64,000 nt of DNA from Pseudomonas sp. R37(2017) (GCF_002113375.1 NZ_NEHO01000010.1:1-64000); one strand, 5' to 3'. Shown: positions 50,203 to 59,509, counted from the first letter of the stretch. Notes: generated by a model not told the origin, from the sequence alone. Numbers and translations are program-made.

Positions 50203-51396
50203 ATGAAAGCGCGCATCTGGCGTTTGGCCGGCGTTGGTTTGCTATGTATCAGTGTCACTGCACAAACGATGGCCGATGAGCAGCAAAACCGTGGGCATGA
50301 TGGCGGGCAGCACGGCCAGGGTGGGAGTCAGGGCCAAGGTGGCAACAACCAGCCGCGTCCGCAAAATGCCCCACCGCAGAATCAGCCGCATGTGCAAAAC
50401 ATTCCGCCGCAGAGCCCGCCGCGTGTGCAAAACATTCCACCGCAGAGCCCGCCGCGTGTGCAAAACATACCGCCGCAGAACCAGCCGCGTCCGCAAAATG
50501 CTCCACAGCAGAACCAGCCGCCTGCGCAAAACATTCCGTCGCAGAACCAGCCAAGTCCGCAAAACTACGGCAACCGCCAGTACGAGCACAACGGCCAGAA
50601 TCAGCGTCAGAACAATGGCCAGTGGCAGAATCGTCCATTGCCTGATTTCAACAGCCCGGTTCGCTCGCCACCGCCGCCGCCGCAGCTGCCGGCCACTGAC
50701 ATGCCGATCCAGCCCCGCCCCGACACCGTGCACCAGACCCAGCCGCCGATGCGCGGCTACTACCAGGATCAGCCGCATCGCAACAATTACAATCAGCGCT
50801 GGAGCGGCTATATCGGTGCTCCGACCAATGACAATCACTGGGAGGGGCGCCCGAGTGGCTATGGTAACGGTTGGGGTCCAGGCCCCAGATATCGCCCCGG
50901 CCAGGTGATCGACCGCTTCTCCGAGCGTAACTTTCGCGTGCCTTACCGCGGCATGGATTACTACTATTCCGGTGGCTACTGGTATCGCCCGCTGGGTCCG
51001 CGTTATGAGGTGGTAGAGCCGCCACGCGGGATTCACGTGCGCTACCTGCCCGATTATGCCCAGCAGGTGTGGATCGGCGGGGCGCTGCTGTTCCTGGCGG
51101 CCGGTTCGTATTACGCCTATCAGGAAAGCACTCAGGACTACGAAGTGGTTGAGCCGCCGGCTGGCCAATCGCAACCGCTGGCTGCCGGCAATGGCTATGA
51201 CGTGGAGGCGTATCCGGCCAACGGTCAGTCGCCGGAGCAGGTCAGTCGGGATGGCTACGAGTGTTATCAATACGCGGTGCAGCAGAGTGGTTTCGACCCA
51301 CGTACCGCCACCTACGAGCCAGATCCATCGGTGGTGCAAGCCTACCGACAGGCCCAGGGCAGTTGCCTGAGCAGTCGCGGTTATCAGGTTCAGTAG
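50203..51396 (+). CDS. DUF6515-type envelope protein with P/Q-rich tandem repeat
   Basis: A 397-residue exported protein. After a signal peptide (cleavage near ADE, residue 24-25) comes a Gly/Gln/His stretch, then six tandem 11-residue units of the form N-I/A-PPQ-N/S-Q/P-P-x-x-Q (residues 55-120), a Pro/Gln/Asn-rich linker, and a C-terminal half with RVPYRGMDYYYSGGYWYRPL and VWIGGALLFLAAGSYYAY (one membrane helix), as in DUF6515 proteins. The last part (ECYQYAVQQSGFDPRTA) is a common YMGG-like tail. Function is unknown. The ATG at 50203 is used because GAGGAAC precedes it. Confidence 0.78.
   Translation: MKARIWRLAGVGLLCISVTAQTMADEQQNRGHDGGQHGQGGSQGQGGNNQPRPQNAPPQNQPHVQNIPPQSPPRVQNIPPQSPPRVQNIPPQNQPRPQNAPQQNQPPAQNIPSQNQPSPQNYGNRQYEHNGQNQRQNNGQWQNRPLPDFNSPVRSPPPPPQLPATDMPIQPRPDTVHQTQPPMRGYYQDQPHRNNYNQRWSGYIGAPTNDNHWEGRPSGYGNGWGPGPRYRPGQVIDRFSERNFRVPYRGMDYYYSGGYWYRPLGPRYEVVEPPRGIHVRYLPDYAQQVWIGGALLFLAAGSYYAYQESTQDYEVVEPPAGQSQPLAAGNGYDVEAYPANGQSPEQVSRDGYECYQYAVQQSGFDPRTATYEPDPSVVQAYRQAQGSCLSSRGYQVQ
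50365..50562 (+). repeat. 33-bp tandem repeat inside the DUF6515 gene (six units)
   Basis: Six consecutive 33-base units encode NAPPQNQPHVQ, NIPPQSPPRVQ (twice), NIPPQNQPRPQ, NAPQQNQPPAQ and NIPSQNQPSPQ. Units two and three are almost identical in DNA, so copy number is likely to vary by slippage or recombination without changing frame. Confidence 0.9.
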
Positions 51397-51456
51397 CAGC
51401 TACAAGCTACAAGCTTCTAACTTGCAGCTTAAAACTTGAAGCTTGAAGCTGCTTTT
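51396..51456. terminator. Bidirectional terminator between convergent genes
   Basis: GCAGCTACAAGCTACAAGCT (from 51396) can pair with AACTTGAAGCTTGAAGCTGC (51433-51452), followed by TTTT. The right arm overlaps the last codons and stop of the leftward transporter gene. Confidence 0.65.
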
Positions 51457-52331
51457 ACAGGATCGGCGTGCACCAGCACTTCGGCTCGCGGGTAGGCACT
51501 GTGAATGGCTGCGGCTGCCTGGTCGCTGATGCCATGGGCAACCGATAGCGTCAGCTCCCCCGGCAGTTCCAGATGCAACTGTACAAACCACTGGTTGCCG
51601 GAGATCCGCGTGCGCAGGTCATGGGCACCCAGCACGCCAGGCACGCTGCAAGCCAGTTCCAGCATGTGCTGGCTGACATCCGGTGGCAGTTCCTCATCCA
51701 TCAACACCGCCAAGCTCTCCCGGGCGATCTGCACCGCGCTCCAGAGAATGTAGGCAGCGATCCCCAGACCGAACCAGGGGTCGACCTGATGCAGTCCCAT
51801 CGCGGCCAACACCAGCGCGATCAGAATGCTGCCGTTGAGCAGCATGTCCGAGCGGTAGTGCAGGGAGTCGGCGCGTACCGCGTTGGAGCCGGTGGCCTTG
51901 ACCACCCGATGCTGAAGGATCAACAACGCCAGGGTCAGCGCGAGCGAGAACACAATCACACCGATGCTGATCCACGGCGCGCCCACGGGCTCGGGATGCT
52001 TCAACCGATCGTAGGCCTGCAACGCGATCAGCACCGCACTGCCACCAATGAACAACGCCTGGGCCATGCCCGCCAATGACTCGGCCTTGCCGTGCCCGTA
52101 GCGATGATCATCGTCGGCGGGGCGCAGGGCGTAATGCACCGCCAACAGATTGAGCAATGACGTGACGCCGTCGAGTGTCGAGTCGGTGAGCCCGGCGAGC
52201 ATGCTCACCGAGCCGCTCAGCCACCAGGCTATGGCTTTGGCGGCGATCAACGTGCACGCCACCGCCACCGAGGCACGGGTCGCCAGCCGCAGCAGGCGGG
52301 CGTGTTCGGAGCTGGAGGTCATAGGGGCCAT
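51429..52331 (-). CDS. Cation diffusion facilitator (FieF-like) transporter
   Basis: A 300-residue inner-membrane metal efflux protein with six membrane helices. Metal-site motifs are LAGLTDSTLDG (helix 2) and the helix 5 DxxxD-like region SLHYRSDMLLNGSILIALVL; RYGHGKAESLAGMAQ is the conserved loop. A C-terminal cytoplasmic domain (VLGAHDLRTRISGNQWFVQL) follows. Zn2+ or Fe2+ exchanged for protons is the usual substrate; not decided here. The start at 52331 is close behind AAGGAAC; an ATG three codons later is an alternative. Confidence 0.92.
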   Translation of the reverse strand: MAPMTSSSEHARLLRLATRASVAVACTLIAAKAIAWWLSGSVSMLAGLTDSTLDGVTSLLNLLAVHYALRPADDDHRYGHGKAESLAGMAQALFIGGSAVLIALQAYDRLKHPEPVGAPWISIGVIVFSLALTLALLILQHRVVKATGSNAVRADSLHYRSDMLLNGSILIALVLAAMGLHQVDPWFGLGIAAYILWSAVQIARESLAVLMDEELPPDVSQHMLELACSVPGVLGAHDLRTRISGNQWFVQLHLELPGELTLSVAHGISDQAAAAIHSAYPRAEVLVHADPVKAASSFKF

Positions 52332-52363
52332 CGTTCCTTGAAGAATCCTTTGGCGCGCACGGA

Positions 52364-52783
52364 TTACGCGGCTGGTTGCAGGCCGAACATCGCCAGTTGT
52401 TGGGCGCTGCCCTTGCTCTGGATCAGGCGTGGATCATCCAGCGGGAAGCTGCGGCCCAGTTCACGTTCCAGAATAGTCTGCAACTTGCGGTTATCGACTT
52501 TGCCGTCGGGACCGATGGCGTCCTTGAGTTTCTGCGGGTCGACCTGGGCGGTCTTGCCCGGCTCGAAGTAAATCGCGCCGGTGGCGAAGTCCACGGCAAA
52601 CGCGATCAGGCCGGGAATGATGTAGAACAGCAGGCCGACGGCGTCGAGCGCGGCGATGGCCGGGTCGATCTTGCCTTCGATCTGGCCACGGCGATCGGGG
52701 TAGAAGATCGAACCGCAGGCGGTCACTTGAGTCAGCAAGGTTGCGACCAGAACACCGCCAATCAGCCGAAAGGTAGCACGCAT
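52364..52783 (-). CDS. Putative lipoprotein, 139 residues
   Basis: No named family is recognised with certainty. The N-terminus FRLIGGVLVATLLTQVTACG has a lipobox-like VTAC, so it is probably lipidated at about Cys23. A hydrophobic segment, VGLLFYIIPGLIAFAVDFAT (about 50-69), follows, then a charged tail with PQKLKDAIGPDGKVDNRKLQ. The ATG at 52783 is used since the signal begins there. It is 32 bases upstream of the transporter gene on the same strand and divergent from hrpB. Confidence 0.75.
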   Translation of the reverse strand: MRATFRLIGGVLVATLLTQVTACGSIFYPDRRGQIEGKIDPAIAALDAVGLLFYIIPGLIAFAVDFATGAIYFEPGKTAQVDPQKLKDAIGPDGKVDNRKLQTILERELGRSFPLDDPRLIQSKGSAQQLAMFGLQPAA

Positions 52784-52883
52784 ATGAAATCTCCTGAGTA
52801 GAACGCCAATAACGTTAATGGTTAGAGCCCAGACTACGCCAAACAGTTCGCCGTTATACTCGCGGCTCTGTTTTGGAGCCAGC

Positions 52884-55400
52884 ATGATTTCCTTGCCGAT
52901 CGATGAAGTTTTACCCGCCCTGCGTGAAGCCCTCGCTGCACGCCACGAAGCCGTGCTCGAAGCGCCGCCCGGCGCCGGTAAAACCACCCGCGTACCTTTG
53001 GCCTTGCTCGACGAGCCGTGGCTGGCCGGGCAGACCATCCTGATGCTCGAACCCCGCCGGTTGGCCGCGCGCGCAGCGGCGGAGCGGCTGGCCAGTGAGC
53101 TGGGGGAGAAGGTCGGCGAAACCGTGGGCTATCGCATTCGTCTCGACAGCAAGGTCGGCCCCGACACCCGCATCGAAGTGGTCACCGAAGGCATCCTCAC
53201 CCGGCGCCTGCAGGATGACCCGGCGCTGGAAGGCGTGGGCCTGCTGATCTTCGATGAGTTTCACGAGCGCAGTCTCGACGCTGACCTGGCGCTGGCCCTG
53301 AGCCTCAATGGCCGCGAACTGTTCCGTGACGATCAGCCGCTGAAAATCCTCTTGATGTCCGCCACGCTTGAAGGCGAACGCTTGTCCGGGTTGCTGGACG
53401 ACGCGCCGATCCTGCGCAGCGAAGGGCGGATGTTCCCGGTGGCGATGCGCTGGGGCCGGCCGTTCCAGGCCGGTGAATTCATCGAACCGCGCCTGGTGCA
53501 GACCATCCTTGAAGCCTTGAACGACGAGGCCGGTAGTGTGCTGGTGTTCTTGCCGGGGCAAGCGGAGATTCGCCGTGTGCATCAGCAATTGGCCGATGCG
53601 TTGGGCGAAAATCCAGAGGTGCTGTTGTGTCCGTTGCACGGTGAACTGGACCTGGCGGCGCAACGTGCGGCAATCGATCCGGCCCCGGCGGGCAAGCGCA
53701 AAGTGGTGCTGGCCACCAACATCGCCGAAACCAGTTTGACCATCAATGGCGTGCGCGTGGTGATCGATGCCGGGCTGGCGCGGGTACCGCGTTTCGACCC
53801 CGGCAGCGGCATGACCCGTCTCGACACCCAGCGCATTTCCAAGGCCAGCGCCACCCAGCGTGCGGGCCGGGCCGGGCGCCTGGAACCCGGTGTGTGTTAT
53901 CGCTTGTGGTCCCAGGATCAACACGAGCAACTGGCGGCCTATGGCAGTGCGGAAATCCTTTCGGCGGACCTTGCCGGGCTGGCCTTGCAACTGGGACGTT
54001 GGGGCGTGACACCGGGGCAACTGGTGTGGCTCGACGTGCCGCCGGCCGCAGCCTATGCGCAGGCCCAGGATCTGCTCGAACGCCTGGGGGCTCTGGAGGG
54101 GGAAGCATTGACCCGCCACGGTCAGGCCATGGCCGAACTGCCGGCGCATCCGCGCATCGCTCATTTGCTGTTGCGCGGCCAGGCACTGGGTCTGGCGGAC
54201 ATGGCGTGCGACGTCGCGGCGCTGCTGGGCGAGCGCGATATCTTGCGTGGCGGCGGGGCGGATCTGCACAGTCGATTGGTGTTGCTGTCTGGCGATGAAC
54301 GCGCTGCACGTGGTGCTCAGGGAGGCGTGCAGCGTGCGCGGCAACTGGCGCGGCAATATCGTGGTTACCTGCGCGGCAAAGCCTCGGAGCCGGTCAGCGA
54401 TCCGGATCATCCGCGCTGGCTCGGCGCGTTGCTGGCGCTGGCCTATCCGGACCGGGTCGCCCAACAACGACGTGCCGGTGGTGCGGAGTATCGCCTGGCC
54501 AACGGTCGTGCCGCCCTGTTCGCCGAGGCCGACAGCCTGATGAAACAACCATGGCTGGTGATCGCCGATCTGGGCAGTCGTCAGGGCCAGCGTGAAGAGC
54601 GGATTTATCTGGCGACGGACTTCGATCCGGCGCTCTTCGATTCGGTGCTGGCCGAGCAGGTGCGCTGCGTCGATCAACTGGACTGGGACGAACGCGAGGG
54701 CGTGCTGCGTGCCGAGCGTCAGCGCAAGGTCGGTGAACTGATCCTCAGTCGTGAGCCGTTGACCGGCCTCGACGAAACCGCCCGCAGCCAGGCGCTGGTG
54801 AACCTGGTGCGGCGCAAAGGCCTGGAGCTGTTGCCGTGGACCCCGGATCTGCGTCAGTGGCAGGCGCGGGTCGCCTTGTTGCGGCAACTGGACCTGGCTG
54901 GCAAGGGCGAAAGCGAATGGCCGGATGTCAGCGACGCGGCGTTGCTCAAGAGTCTGGAACACTGGCTGATGCCGTATCTGGGCAAGGTTTCGCGACTCAG
55001 TCACTTTGCCAATCTGGACCTGTCCAGCATCGTCCACAACCTGCTGCCATGGCCGCTGCCGCAGCGGCTGGATGAGCTGGCGCCGCATCATTTGAGCGTA
55101 CCGTCGGGTTCGTCGATCCGTCTGGATTACAGTGAGCAACCGCCGATCCTGGCGGTGCGTTTGCAGGAATTGTTCGGCCTGGCCGAAACCCCGCGCATCG
55201 CCGGGGGCCGGCAGGCGGTCAAGCTGCATCTGCTATCCCCGGCGCGGCGGCCGGTGCAGGTGACTCAGGACCTGGCCAACTTCTGGCGCAGCACCTACGC
55301 CGAGGTGAAGAAGGATTTGAAAGGGCGTTATCCGAAGCATTACTGGCCGGATGATCCGTTGGTGGCCGAAGCCACCGCGCGGGTCAAACCGCGTAAATAG
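52884..55400 (+). CDS. hrpB: ATP-dependent RNA helicase HrpB
   Basis: An 838-residue DEAH-type helicase. Walker A is APPGAGKTTRVPLALL (from residue 27), the DExH motif is FDEFHERSLDADLAL, motif III is LLMSATLEGERL, and QRAGRAGRLEPGVCYRLW is motif VI. The HrpB-specific C-terminal domain ends with STYAEVKKDLKGRYPKHYWP. In Xanthomonas and Borrelia, HrpB affects virulence-gene RNA; its substrate in Pseudomonas is unknown. The ATG at 52884 follows TTGGAGCC. Confidence 0.95.
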   Translation: MISLPIDEVLPALREALAARHEAVLEAPPGAGKTTRVPLALLDEPWLAGQTILMLEPRRLAARAAAERLASELGEKVGETVGYRIRLDSKVGPDTRIEVVTEGILTRRLQDDPALEGVGLLIFDEFHERSLDADLALALSLNGRELFRDDQPLKILLMSATLEGERLSGLLDDAPILRSEGRMFPVAMRWGRPFQAGEFIEPRLVQTILEALNDEAGSVLVFLPGQAEIRRVHQQLADALGENPEVLLCPLHGELDLAAQRAAIDPAPAGKRKVVLATNIAETSLTINGVRVVIDAGLARVPRFDPGSGMTRLDTQRISKASATQRAGRAGRLEPGVCYRLWSQDQHEQLAAYGSAEILSADLAGLALQLGRWGVTPGQLVWLDVPPAAAYAQAQDLLERLGALEGEALTRHGQAMAELPAHPRIAHLLLRGQALGLADMACDVAALLGERDILRGGGADLHSRLVLLSGDERAARGAQGGVQRARQLARQYRGYLRGKASEPVSDPDHPRWLGALLALAYPDRVAQQRRAGGAEYRLANGRAALFAEADSLMKQPWLVIADLGSRQGQREERIYLATDFDPALFDSVLAEQVRCVDQLDWDEREGVLRAERQRKVGELILSREPLTGLDETARSQALVNLVRRKGLELLPWTPDLRQWQARVALLRQLDLAGKGESEWPDVSDAALLKSLEHWLMPYLGKVSRLSHFANLDLSSIVHNLLPWPLPQRLDELAPHHLSVPSGSSIRLDYSEQPPILAVRLQELFGLAETPRIAGGRQAVKLHLLSPARRPVQVTQDLANFWRSTYAEVKKDLKGRYPKHYWPDDPLVAEATARVKPRK

Positions 55401-55416
55401 CGGTTAACACGGAACT

Positions 55417-55448
55417 TTGTGGTGAGGGAGCAAGCTCCCTCGCCACAA
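55417..55448. terminator. Bidirectional terminator-like palindrome
   Basis: TTGTGGTGAGGGAGC and GCTCCCTCGCCACAA form a 15-pair stem with one T-G pair and a two-base centre, between the convergent hrpB and LysR genes. It belongs to the same sequence family as the palindrome at 32371. Confidence 0.6.
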
Positions 55449-55452
55449 GGGA

Positions 55453-56373
55453 TCAATGCGAGTTTTGGGATTTGGCGGTCAGTTGTTCGCGGCAATAGTC
55501 CGCAAACAACTGCGCCGGCTTGGTCAATTGCCCGCGCTTGAGCCACGCCGCTACCAGTCCGGATCCAGTGATGTCTTCGGCAATGTCCACGCACACCACT
55601 TTCTGCCCGTCGTAGGTGCATTCCGAATGCGGCTTGGTGACCAGGATCGAAAAACCGAACCCCTGGCCGACCATGCCGCGCACCATCTCGATCGATGGCG
55701 AGCTGAAGGCAATGCGCGGGGTCAGGCCCAGCTCATCGAACAGGCTGACGAAGTAGGTCCGGCTCGGCTGTACATCCAGAAGAATCATCGGTTCCAGGTA
55801 CAGGTCTCGCAACGACACTTGCGCCTGTTGGGCGAAGCGGTGATCCGCCGGCAGCAGCGCATACGGTCGTTGCGCCGGCATCAGCGGTTCGGTCTGGATG
55901 GTGCCGTCCAGGTCGTGCTCATAGAGGATCGCCAGGTCGAAGGCGCCGGAGGTCAGGCCTTGCACCAACTCTTGTTGTTCCCCATCGCGGATGCGGATTT
56001 CCACCCCCGGATACAGCGCGGAAAACCCGGCGATCAATTGTGGCAGGTACAGCGGCGCGACGGTTTCGAAACAGCCGATATCGATCTGCCCGGACACCAC
56101 ATCGTTGTCGGCCAGGGCGTTCTGCTCGAACTCCCTGGCCATGCGCAGCAGTTCCTGGGCCTTGCGATAGAAGCGGGCACCGCTGGGGGTCAATGACACG
56201 CCCTGGGCGTGATGACGGATCAGCAGTTGCACGCCGAAACTGTCTTCCAGACCCTTGATGGCCGTGGAGATCGATGGCTGGGCGATGTACAGCTTGCGCG
56301 AGGCCTCGGCGACGCTGCCGCACTCGACAGTGGTGATGAAGTACTTCAGTTGACGCAGATTGTAGGCAGCCAC
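55453..56373 (-). CDS. LysR-family transcriptional regulator
   Basis: A 306-residue regulator: N-terminal helix-turn-helix (LRQLKYFITTVECGSVAEAS, LYIAQPSISTAIKGLEDSFG) and a substrate-binding-protein-like effector domain (QIDIGCFETVAPLYLPQLIA, GLTPRIAFSSPSIEMVRGMV). The start is the GTG at 56373, behind GAGG, because it gives the normal VAAYNLRQL beginning. It is divergent from the aldehyde dehydrogenase gene, with a T-N11-A palindrome between them, so it probably controls that operon; its ligand may be the amine substrate or its aldehyde. Confidence 0.92.
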   Translation of the reverse strand: MAAYNLRQLKYFITTVECGSVAEASRKLYIAQPSISTAIKGLEDSFGVQLLIRHHAQGVSLTPSGARFYRKAQELLRMAREFEQNALADNDVVSGQIDIGCFETVAPLYLPQLIAGFSALYPGVEIRIRDGEQQELVQGLTSGAFDLAILYEHDLDGTIQTEPLMPAQRPYALLPADHRFAQQAQVSLRDLYLEPMILLDVQPSRTYFVSLFDELGLTPRIAFSSPSIEMVRGMVGQGFGFSILVTKPHSECTYDGQKVVCVDIAEDITGSGLVAAWLKRGQLTKPAQLFADYCREQLTAKSQNSH

Positions 56374-56452
56374 AGCAAACCTCGGGGGAGAACAGATCAG
56401 GCATCCAGGCAATTTGCGCGCCACCCCTATCCGCTCGGGCAGCGATTAATCA

Positions 56453-56469
56453 TGGTTGAACAATAACCA
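56453..56469. promoter_or_regulatory. Candidate LysR-type operator
   Basis: TGGTTGAACAATAACCA, with perfect TGGTT/AACCA arms and seven central bases, contains T-N11-A. It lies 80 bases upstream of the LysR start and about 130 bases before the aldehyde dehydrogenase start. Confidence 0.55.
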
Positions 56470-56599
56470 CATGCTGCGCCAGAAGGGAGATTGGCTGCGT
56501 AGTTTTTTCTTGGCCTGCGAACACATTTTTACTGGTTTTCCACCGCTTGGGCCTGAGCGACTATCCAATGCACAAGAATGTCCAACGGAGCATCTGAAC

Positions 56600-58090
56600 G
56601 TGTTCGAGCTTGAGTATTGGCAACGCAAGGCCGCTTCCCTGCGGTTTCCCGACCAGGCCGTGATCGACGGCCAGCGCCGCGCGGCGCAATCGGGACAGAC
56701 TTTCGCCGCGATCAACCCCGCCACCGGGCAATGCCTGGCCAACGTTGCCGCCTGCGGCGAGGAAGACGTGGACGCGGCGGTGCGCAATGCGCGGCAGGTC
56801 TTCGAGGCGGGCACCTGGGCTGCGCGTTCGCCGACCGAACGCAAGCAAGTGCTGTTGCGCCTGGCCGACTTGATCCTCGAAAACCGTGAAGAACTGGCGC
56901 TGCTCGACTCGCTGAACATGGGCAAGCCCGTCGCGGACGCCTACAACATCGATGTGCCGGGCGCCGCCGGGGTCTTTCGCTGGTACGCCGAGAGCCTCGA
57001 CAAGCTCTACGACCAGGTCGCACCGAGTGCGCAGAACGTGCTGGCGACCATTACTCGAGAAGCCCTCGGCGTGGTGGCTGCCGTGGTGCCGTGGAATTTT
57101 CCGCTGGACATGGCCGCGTGGAAACTCGCCCCAGCCCTGGCCGCGGGTAACTCGGTGATCCTCAAACCGGCCGAGCAGTCGCCGTTTTCCGCTTTGCGCC
57201 TGGCTGAGCTGGCACTTGAGGCCGGCGTGCCGGCAGGTGTGTTGAACGTGTTGCCGGGCCTCGGCGAACAAACCGGCAAGGCCCTCGGCCTGCACCCGGA
57301 CGTCGATTGCCTGGTGTTCACCGGCTCCACCGAAGTCGGCAAATATTTCATGCAGTACTCGGCCCGGTCGAACCTCAAGCAGGTGTGGCTGGAATGCGGC
57401 GGCAAGAGCGCCAACCTGGTGTTCGCCGATTGCCAGGACCTGGATCTGGCGGCGCAGAAAGCCGCATTCGGAATCTTCTTCAATCAGGGCGAAGTGTGCT
57501 CGGCCAACTCGCGGTTGCTGGTGCAGCGCTCGATCCATGACGAGTTCGTCGAACGTCTCAAGGCTCAGGCCGAGCGCTGGTTGCCGGGCGATCCGCTGGA
57601 CCCGTCGAGCGCCGCCGGGGCCATCGTCGACAACCGTCAGACCGCGCGCATCATGAAGTTCATCCAGCAAGCCGAGCAGCAAGGCGCGACAAAAGTCTGT
57701 GGTGGTCGACAGTCGATCTTCAATGGCTCGGACAACTTCATCCAGCCGACGATTTTCACCGGCGTGACCCCGGACATGCCGCTGTTTCGCGATGAGGTCT
57801 TCGGCCCGGTGCTGGCCGTCACGGCGTTCGACGACGAGGCCCATGCCTTGCAATTGGCCAACGACAGCGTCTACGGTCTGGCGGCCTCGTTGTGGACCGA
57901 CGACCTCAATCGCGCCCACCGTGTGGCGCGACAATTGCGGGCCGGTACGGTGTCGGTCAACAGCGTCGATGCGCTGGACGTGACCGTGCCTTTCGGTGGC
58001 GGCAAGCAGTCGGGTTTCGGCCGCGACCTGTCCCTGCACTCATTCGATAAATACACCCAGTTGAAGACCACCTGGTTTCAATTGCGCTGA
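56600..58090 (+). CDS. Aldehyde dehydrogenase (aminoaldehyde type, PuuC/KauB-like)
   Basis: A 496-residue NAD(P)-dependent aldehyde dehydrogenase. Catalytic Cys300 is in NQGEVCSANSRLLV and the general base Glu265 in WLECGGKSANLVF; VVPWNFPLDMAAWKLAPALA marks the cofactor region. It is most like enzymes that oxidise gamma-glutamyl-aminobutyraldehyde and other aminoaldehydes, which suits the aminotransferase 21 bases downstream. The GTG at 56600 is chosen as start, with CGGAG upstream and a family-like VFELEYWQRKA; the frame is open 48 codons further up but that part is not family-like. Confidence 0.9.
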   Translation: MFELEYWQRKAASLRFPDQAVIDGQRRAAQSGQTFAAINPATGQCLANVAACGEEDVDAAVRNARQVFEAGTWAARSPTERKQVLLRLADLILENREELALLDSLNMGKPVADAYNIDVPGAAGVFRWYAESLDKLYDQVAPSAQNVLATITREALGVVAAVVPWNFPLDMAAWKLAPALAAGNSVILKPAEQSPFSALRLAELALEAGVPAGVLNVLPGLGEQTGKALGLHPDVDCLVFTGSTEVGKYFMQYSARSNLKQVWLECGGKSANLVFADCQDLDLAAQKAAFGIFFNQGEVCSANSRLLVQRSIHDEFVERLKAQAERWLPGDPLDPSSAAGAIVDNRQTARIMKFIQQAEQQGATKVCGGRQSIFNGSDNFIQPTIFTGVTPDMPLFRDEVFGPVLAVTAFDDEAHALQLANDSVYGLAASLWTDDLNRAHRVARQLRAGTVSVNSVDALDVTVPFGGGKQSGFGRDLSLHSFDKYTQLKTTWFQLR

Positions 58091-58111
58091 TAACAAAACG
58101 GAGAAACGGCG

Positions 58112-59482
58112 ATGACCACACCACGTGAAACCCGCGACTACCAGGCCGCCGACGCTGCGCACCACATCCATGCGTTCGTCGATCAGAAAGCCCTCAACGA
58201 CGAGGGGCCACGGGTGATGGTCCGTGGCGAGCGCCTGCACCTGTGGGACAACGATGGCCGGCGTTACCTCGACGGCATGTCCGGGTTGTGGTGCACCAAC
58301 CTCGGCTACGGTCGCAAGGACCTGGCGGCCGCCGCGAGCCAGCAATTGGAACAGTTGCCGTACTACAACATGTTTTTCCACACCACCCACCCGCAGGTGA
58401 TCGAACTGTCCGAGCTGCTGTTCAGCCTGCTGCCGGGGCACTACAGCCACGCGATCTACACCAACTCCGGCTCCGAAGCCAACGAGGTGTTGATCCGCAC
58501 GGTACGTCGTTACTGGCAGGTGCTCGGCAGGCCCGAGAAGAAAATCATGATCGGCCGCTGGAACGGTTACCACGGTTCGACCCTGGCCGCGACGGCGCTC
58601 GGCGGCATGAAATTCATGCACGAAATGGGCGGCATGATTCCCGACATCGAACACATCGACGAGCCGTACTTCTTCGCTCACGAAGGCAACCTGACGCCAG
58701 CCGAATTCGGCCTGCGTGCAGCGCAACAGCTGGAAGCGAAAATTCTCGAACTGGGTGCGGACAAGGTTGCAGGTTTCATCGCCGAACCGTTCCAGGGCGC
58801 CGGCGGCATGATCTTCCCACCAGAAAGCTACTGGCCGGAAATCCAGCGCATCTGCCGCAAGTACGATGTACTGCTGTGCGCCGATGAAGTGATCGGTGGC
58901 TTTGGTCGAACCGGCGAATGGTTCGCCCATGAGTACTTCGGTTTCGAACCGGACACCCTGTCCATCGCCAAGGGCCTGACCTCGGGCTACATCCCCATGG
59001 GCGGCTTGATCCTGTCGAAAAAAATGGCCTCGGTGCTGGTGGAGCAGGGCGGTGTGTTTGCCCACGGCCTGACCTACTCCGGACACCCGGTGGCGGCGGC
59101 GGTGGCGATTGCCAACCTCAAGGCGCTGCGCGACGAAGGCGTGGTGACGCGGGTCAAGGATGATATCGGCCCGTACCTGCAACAGTGCCTGCGCGAAGTG
59201 TTCGGCAAGCACCCGCTGGTGGGTGATATCCAGGGCACCGGCATGGTCGCGGCGCTGCAACTGGCCGAAGACAAAACCAGTCGCAAGCGCTTTGCCAACG
59301 AGAACGACATTGCCTGGCGCTGCCGCACGATTGGTTTCGAGGAGGGCGTGATCATTCGTTCTACCCTTGGCCGGATGATCATGGCACCGGCGTTGATCGC
59401 CAGTCGAGAGGAGATTGACGAACTGATCGCCAAGACCTTGAAGGCGGTGGATCGTACGGCGCAGGAATACGGTCGGATCTGA
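58112..59482 (+). CDS. Class III PLP aminotransferase
   Basis: A 456-residue omega-type transaminase. The PLP lysine is Lys287 in SIAKGLTSGYIPMGG; LLCADEVIGGFGRTGEW holds the Asp that contacts the pyridine nitrogen, and YTNSGSEANEVLIRTVRRYW the phosphate cup. Relatives include SpuC (putrescine-pyruvate), beta-alanine-pyruvate and taurine-pyruvate aminotransferases. With the upstream aldehyde dehydrogenase it would turn a primary amine into an aldehyde and then an acid. It follows that gene after an ACGGAGAAAC ribosome site. Confidence 0.92.
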   Translation: MTTPRETRDYQAADAAHHIHAFVDQKALNDEGPRVMVRGERLHLWDNDGRRYLDGMSGLWCTNLGYGRKDLAAAASQQLEQLPYYNMFFHTTHPQVIELSELLFSLLPGHYSHAIYTNSGSEANEVLIRTVRRYWQVLGRPEKKIMIGRWNGYHGSTLAATALGGMKFMHEMGGMIPDIEHIDEPYFFAHEGNLTPAEFGLRAAQQLEAKILELGADKVAGFIAEPFQGAGGMIFPPESYWPEIQRICRKYDVLLCADEVIGGFGRTGEWFAHEYFGFEPDTLSIAKGLTSGYIPMGGLILSKKMASVLVEQGGVFAHGLTYSGHPVAAAVAIANLKALRDEGVVTRVKDDIGPYLQQCLREVFGKHPLVGDIQGTGMVAALQLAEDKTSRKRFANENDIAWRCRTIGFEEGVIIRSTLGRMIMAPALIASREEIDELIAKTLKAVDRTAQEYGRI

Positions 59483-59509
59483 TTTTGCCGGAAGGTCCTG
59501 CGGACCTTG

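Noticed and set aside
50242..51339. Long antisense frame (365 codons) over the DUF6515 gene, and a second forward frame at 50234-50908
   Set aside because: Both arise because the 33-base repeat keeps other frames open. They lack sensible starts and the DUF6515 frame has a signal peptide and family motifs.
52911..55229. Open frame of 772 codons on the strand opposite hrpB
   Set aside because: It is an antisense shadow of the GC-rich hrpB gene; the translation (QLDRLPAPGDARGFGQ...) is low in hydrophobic core and rich in Gln, His and Arg, and resembles no family.
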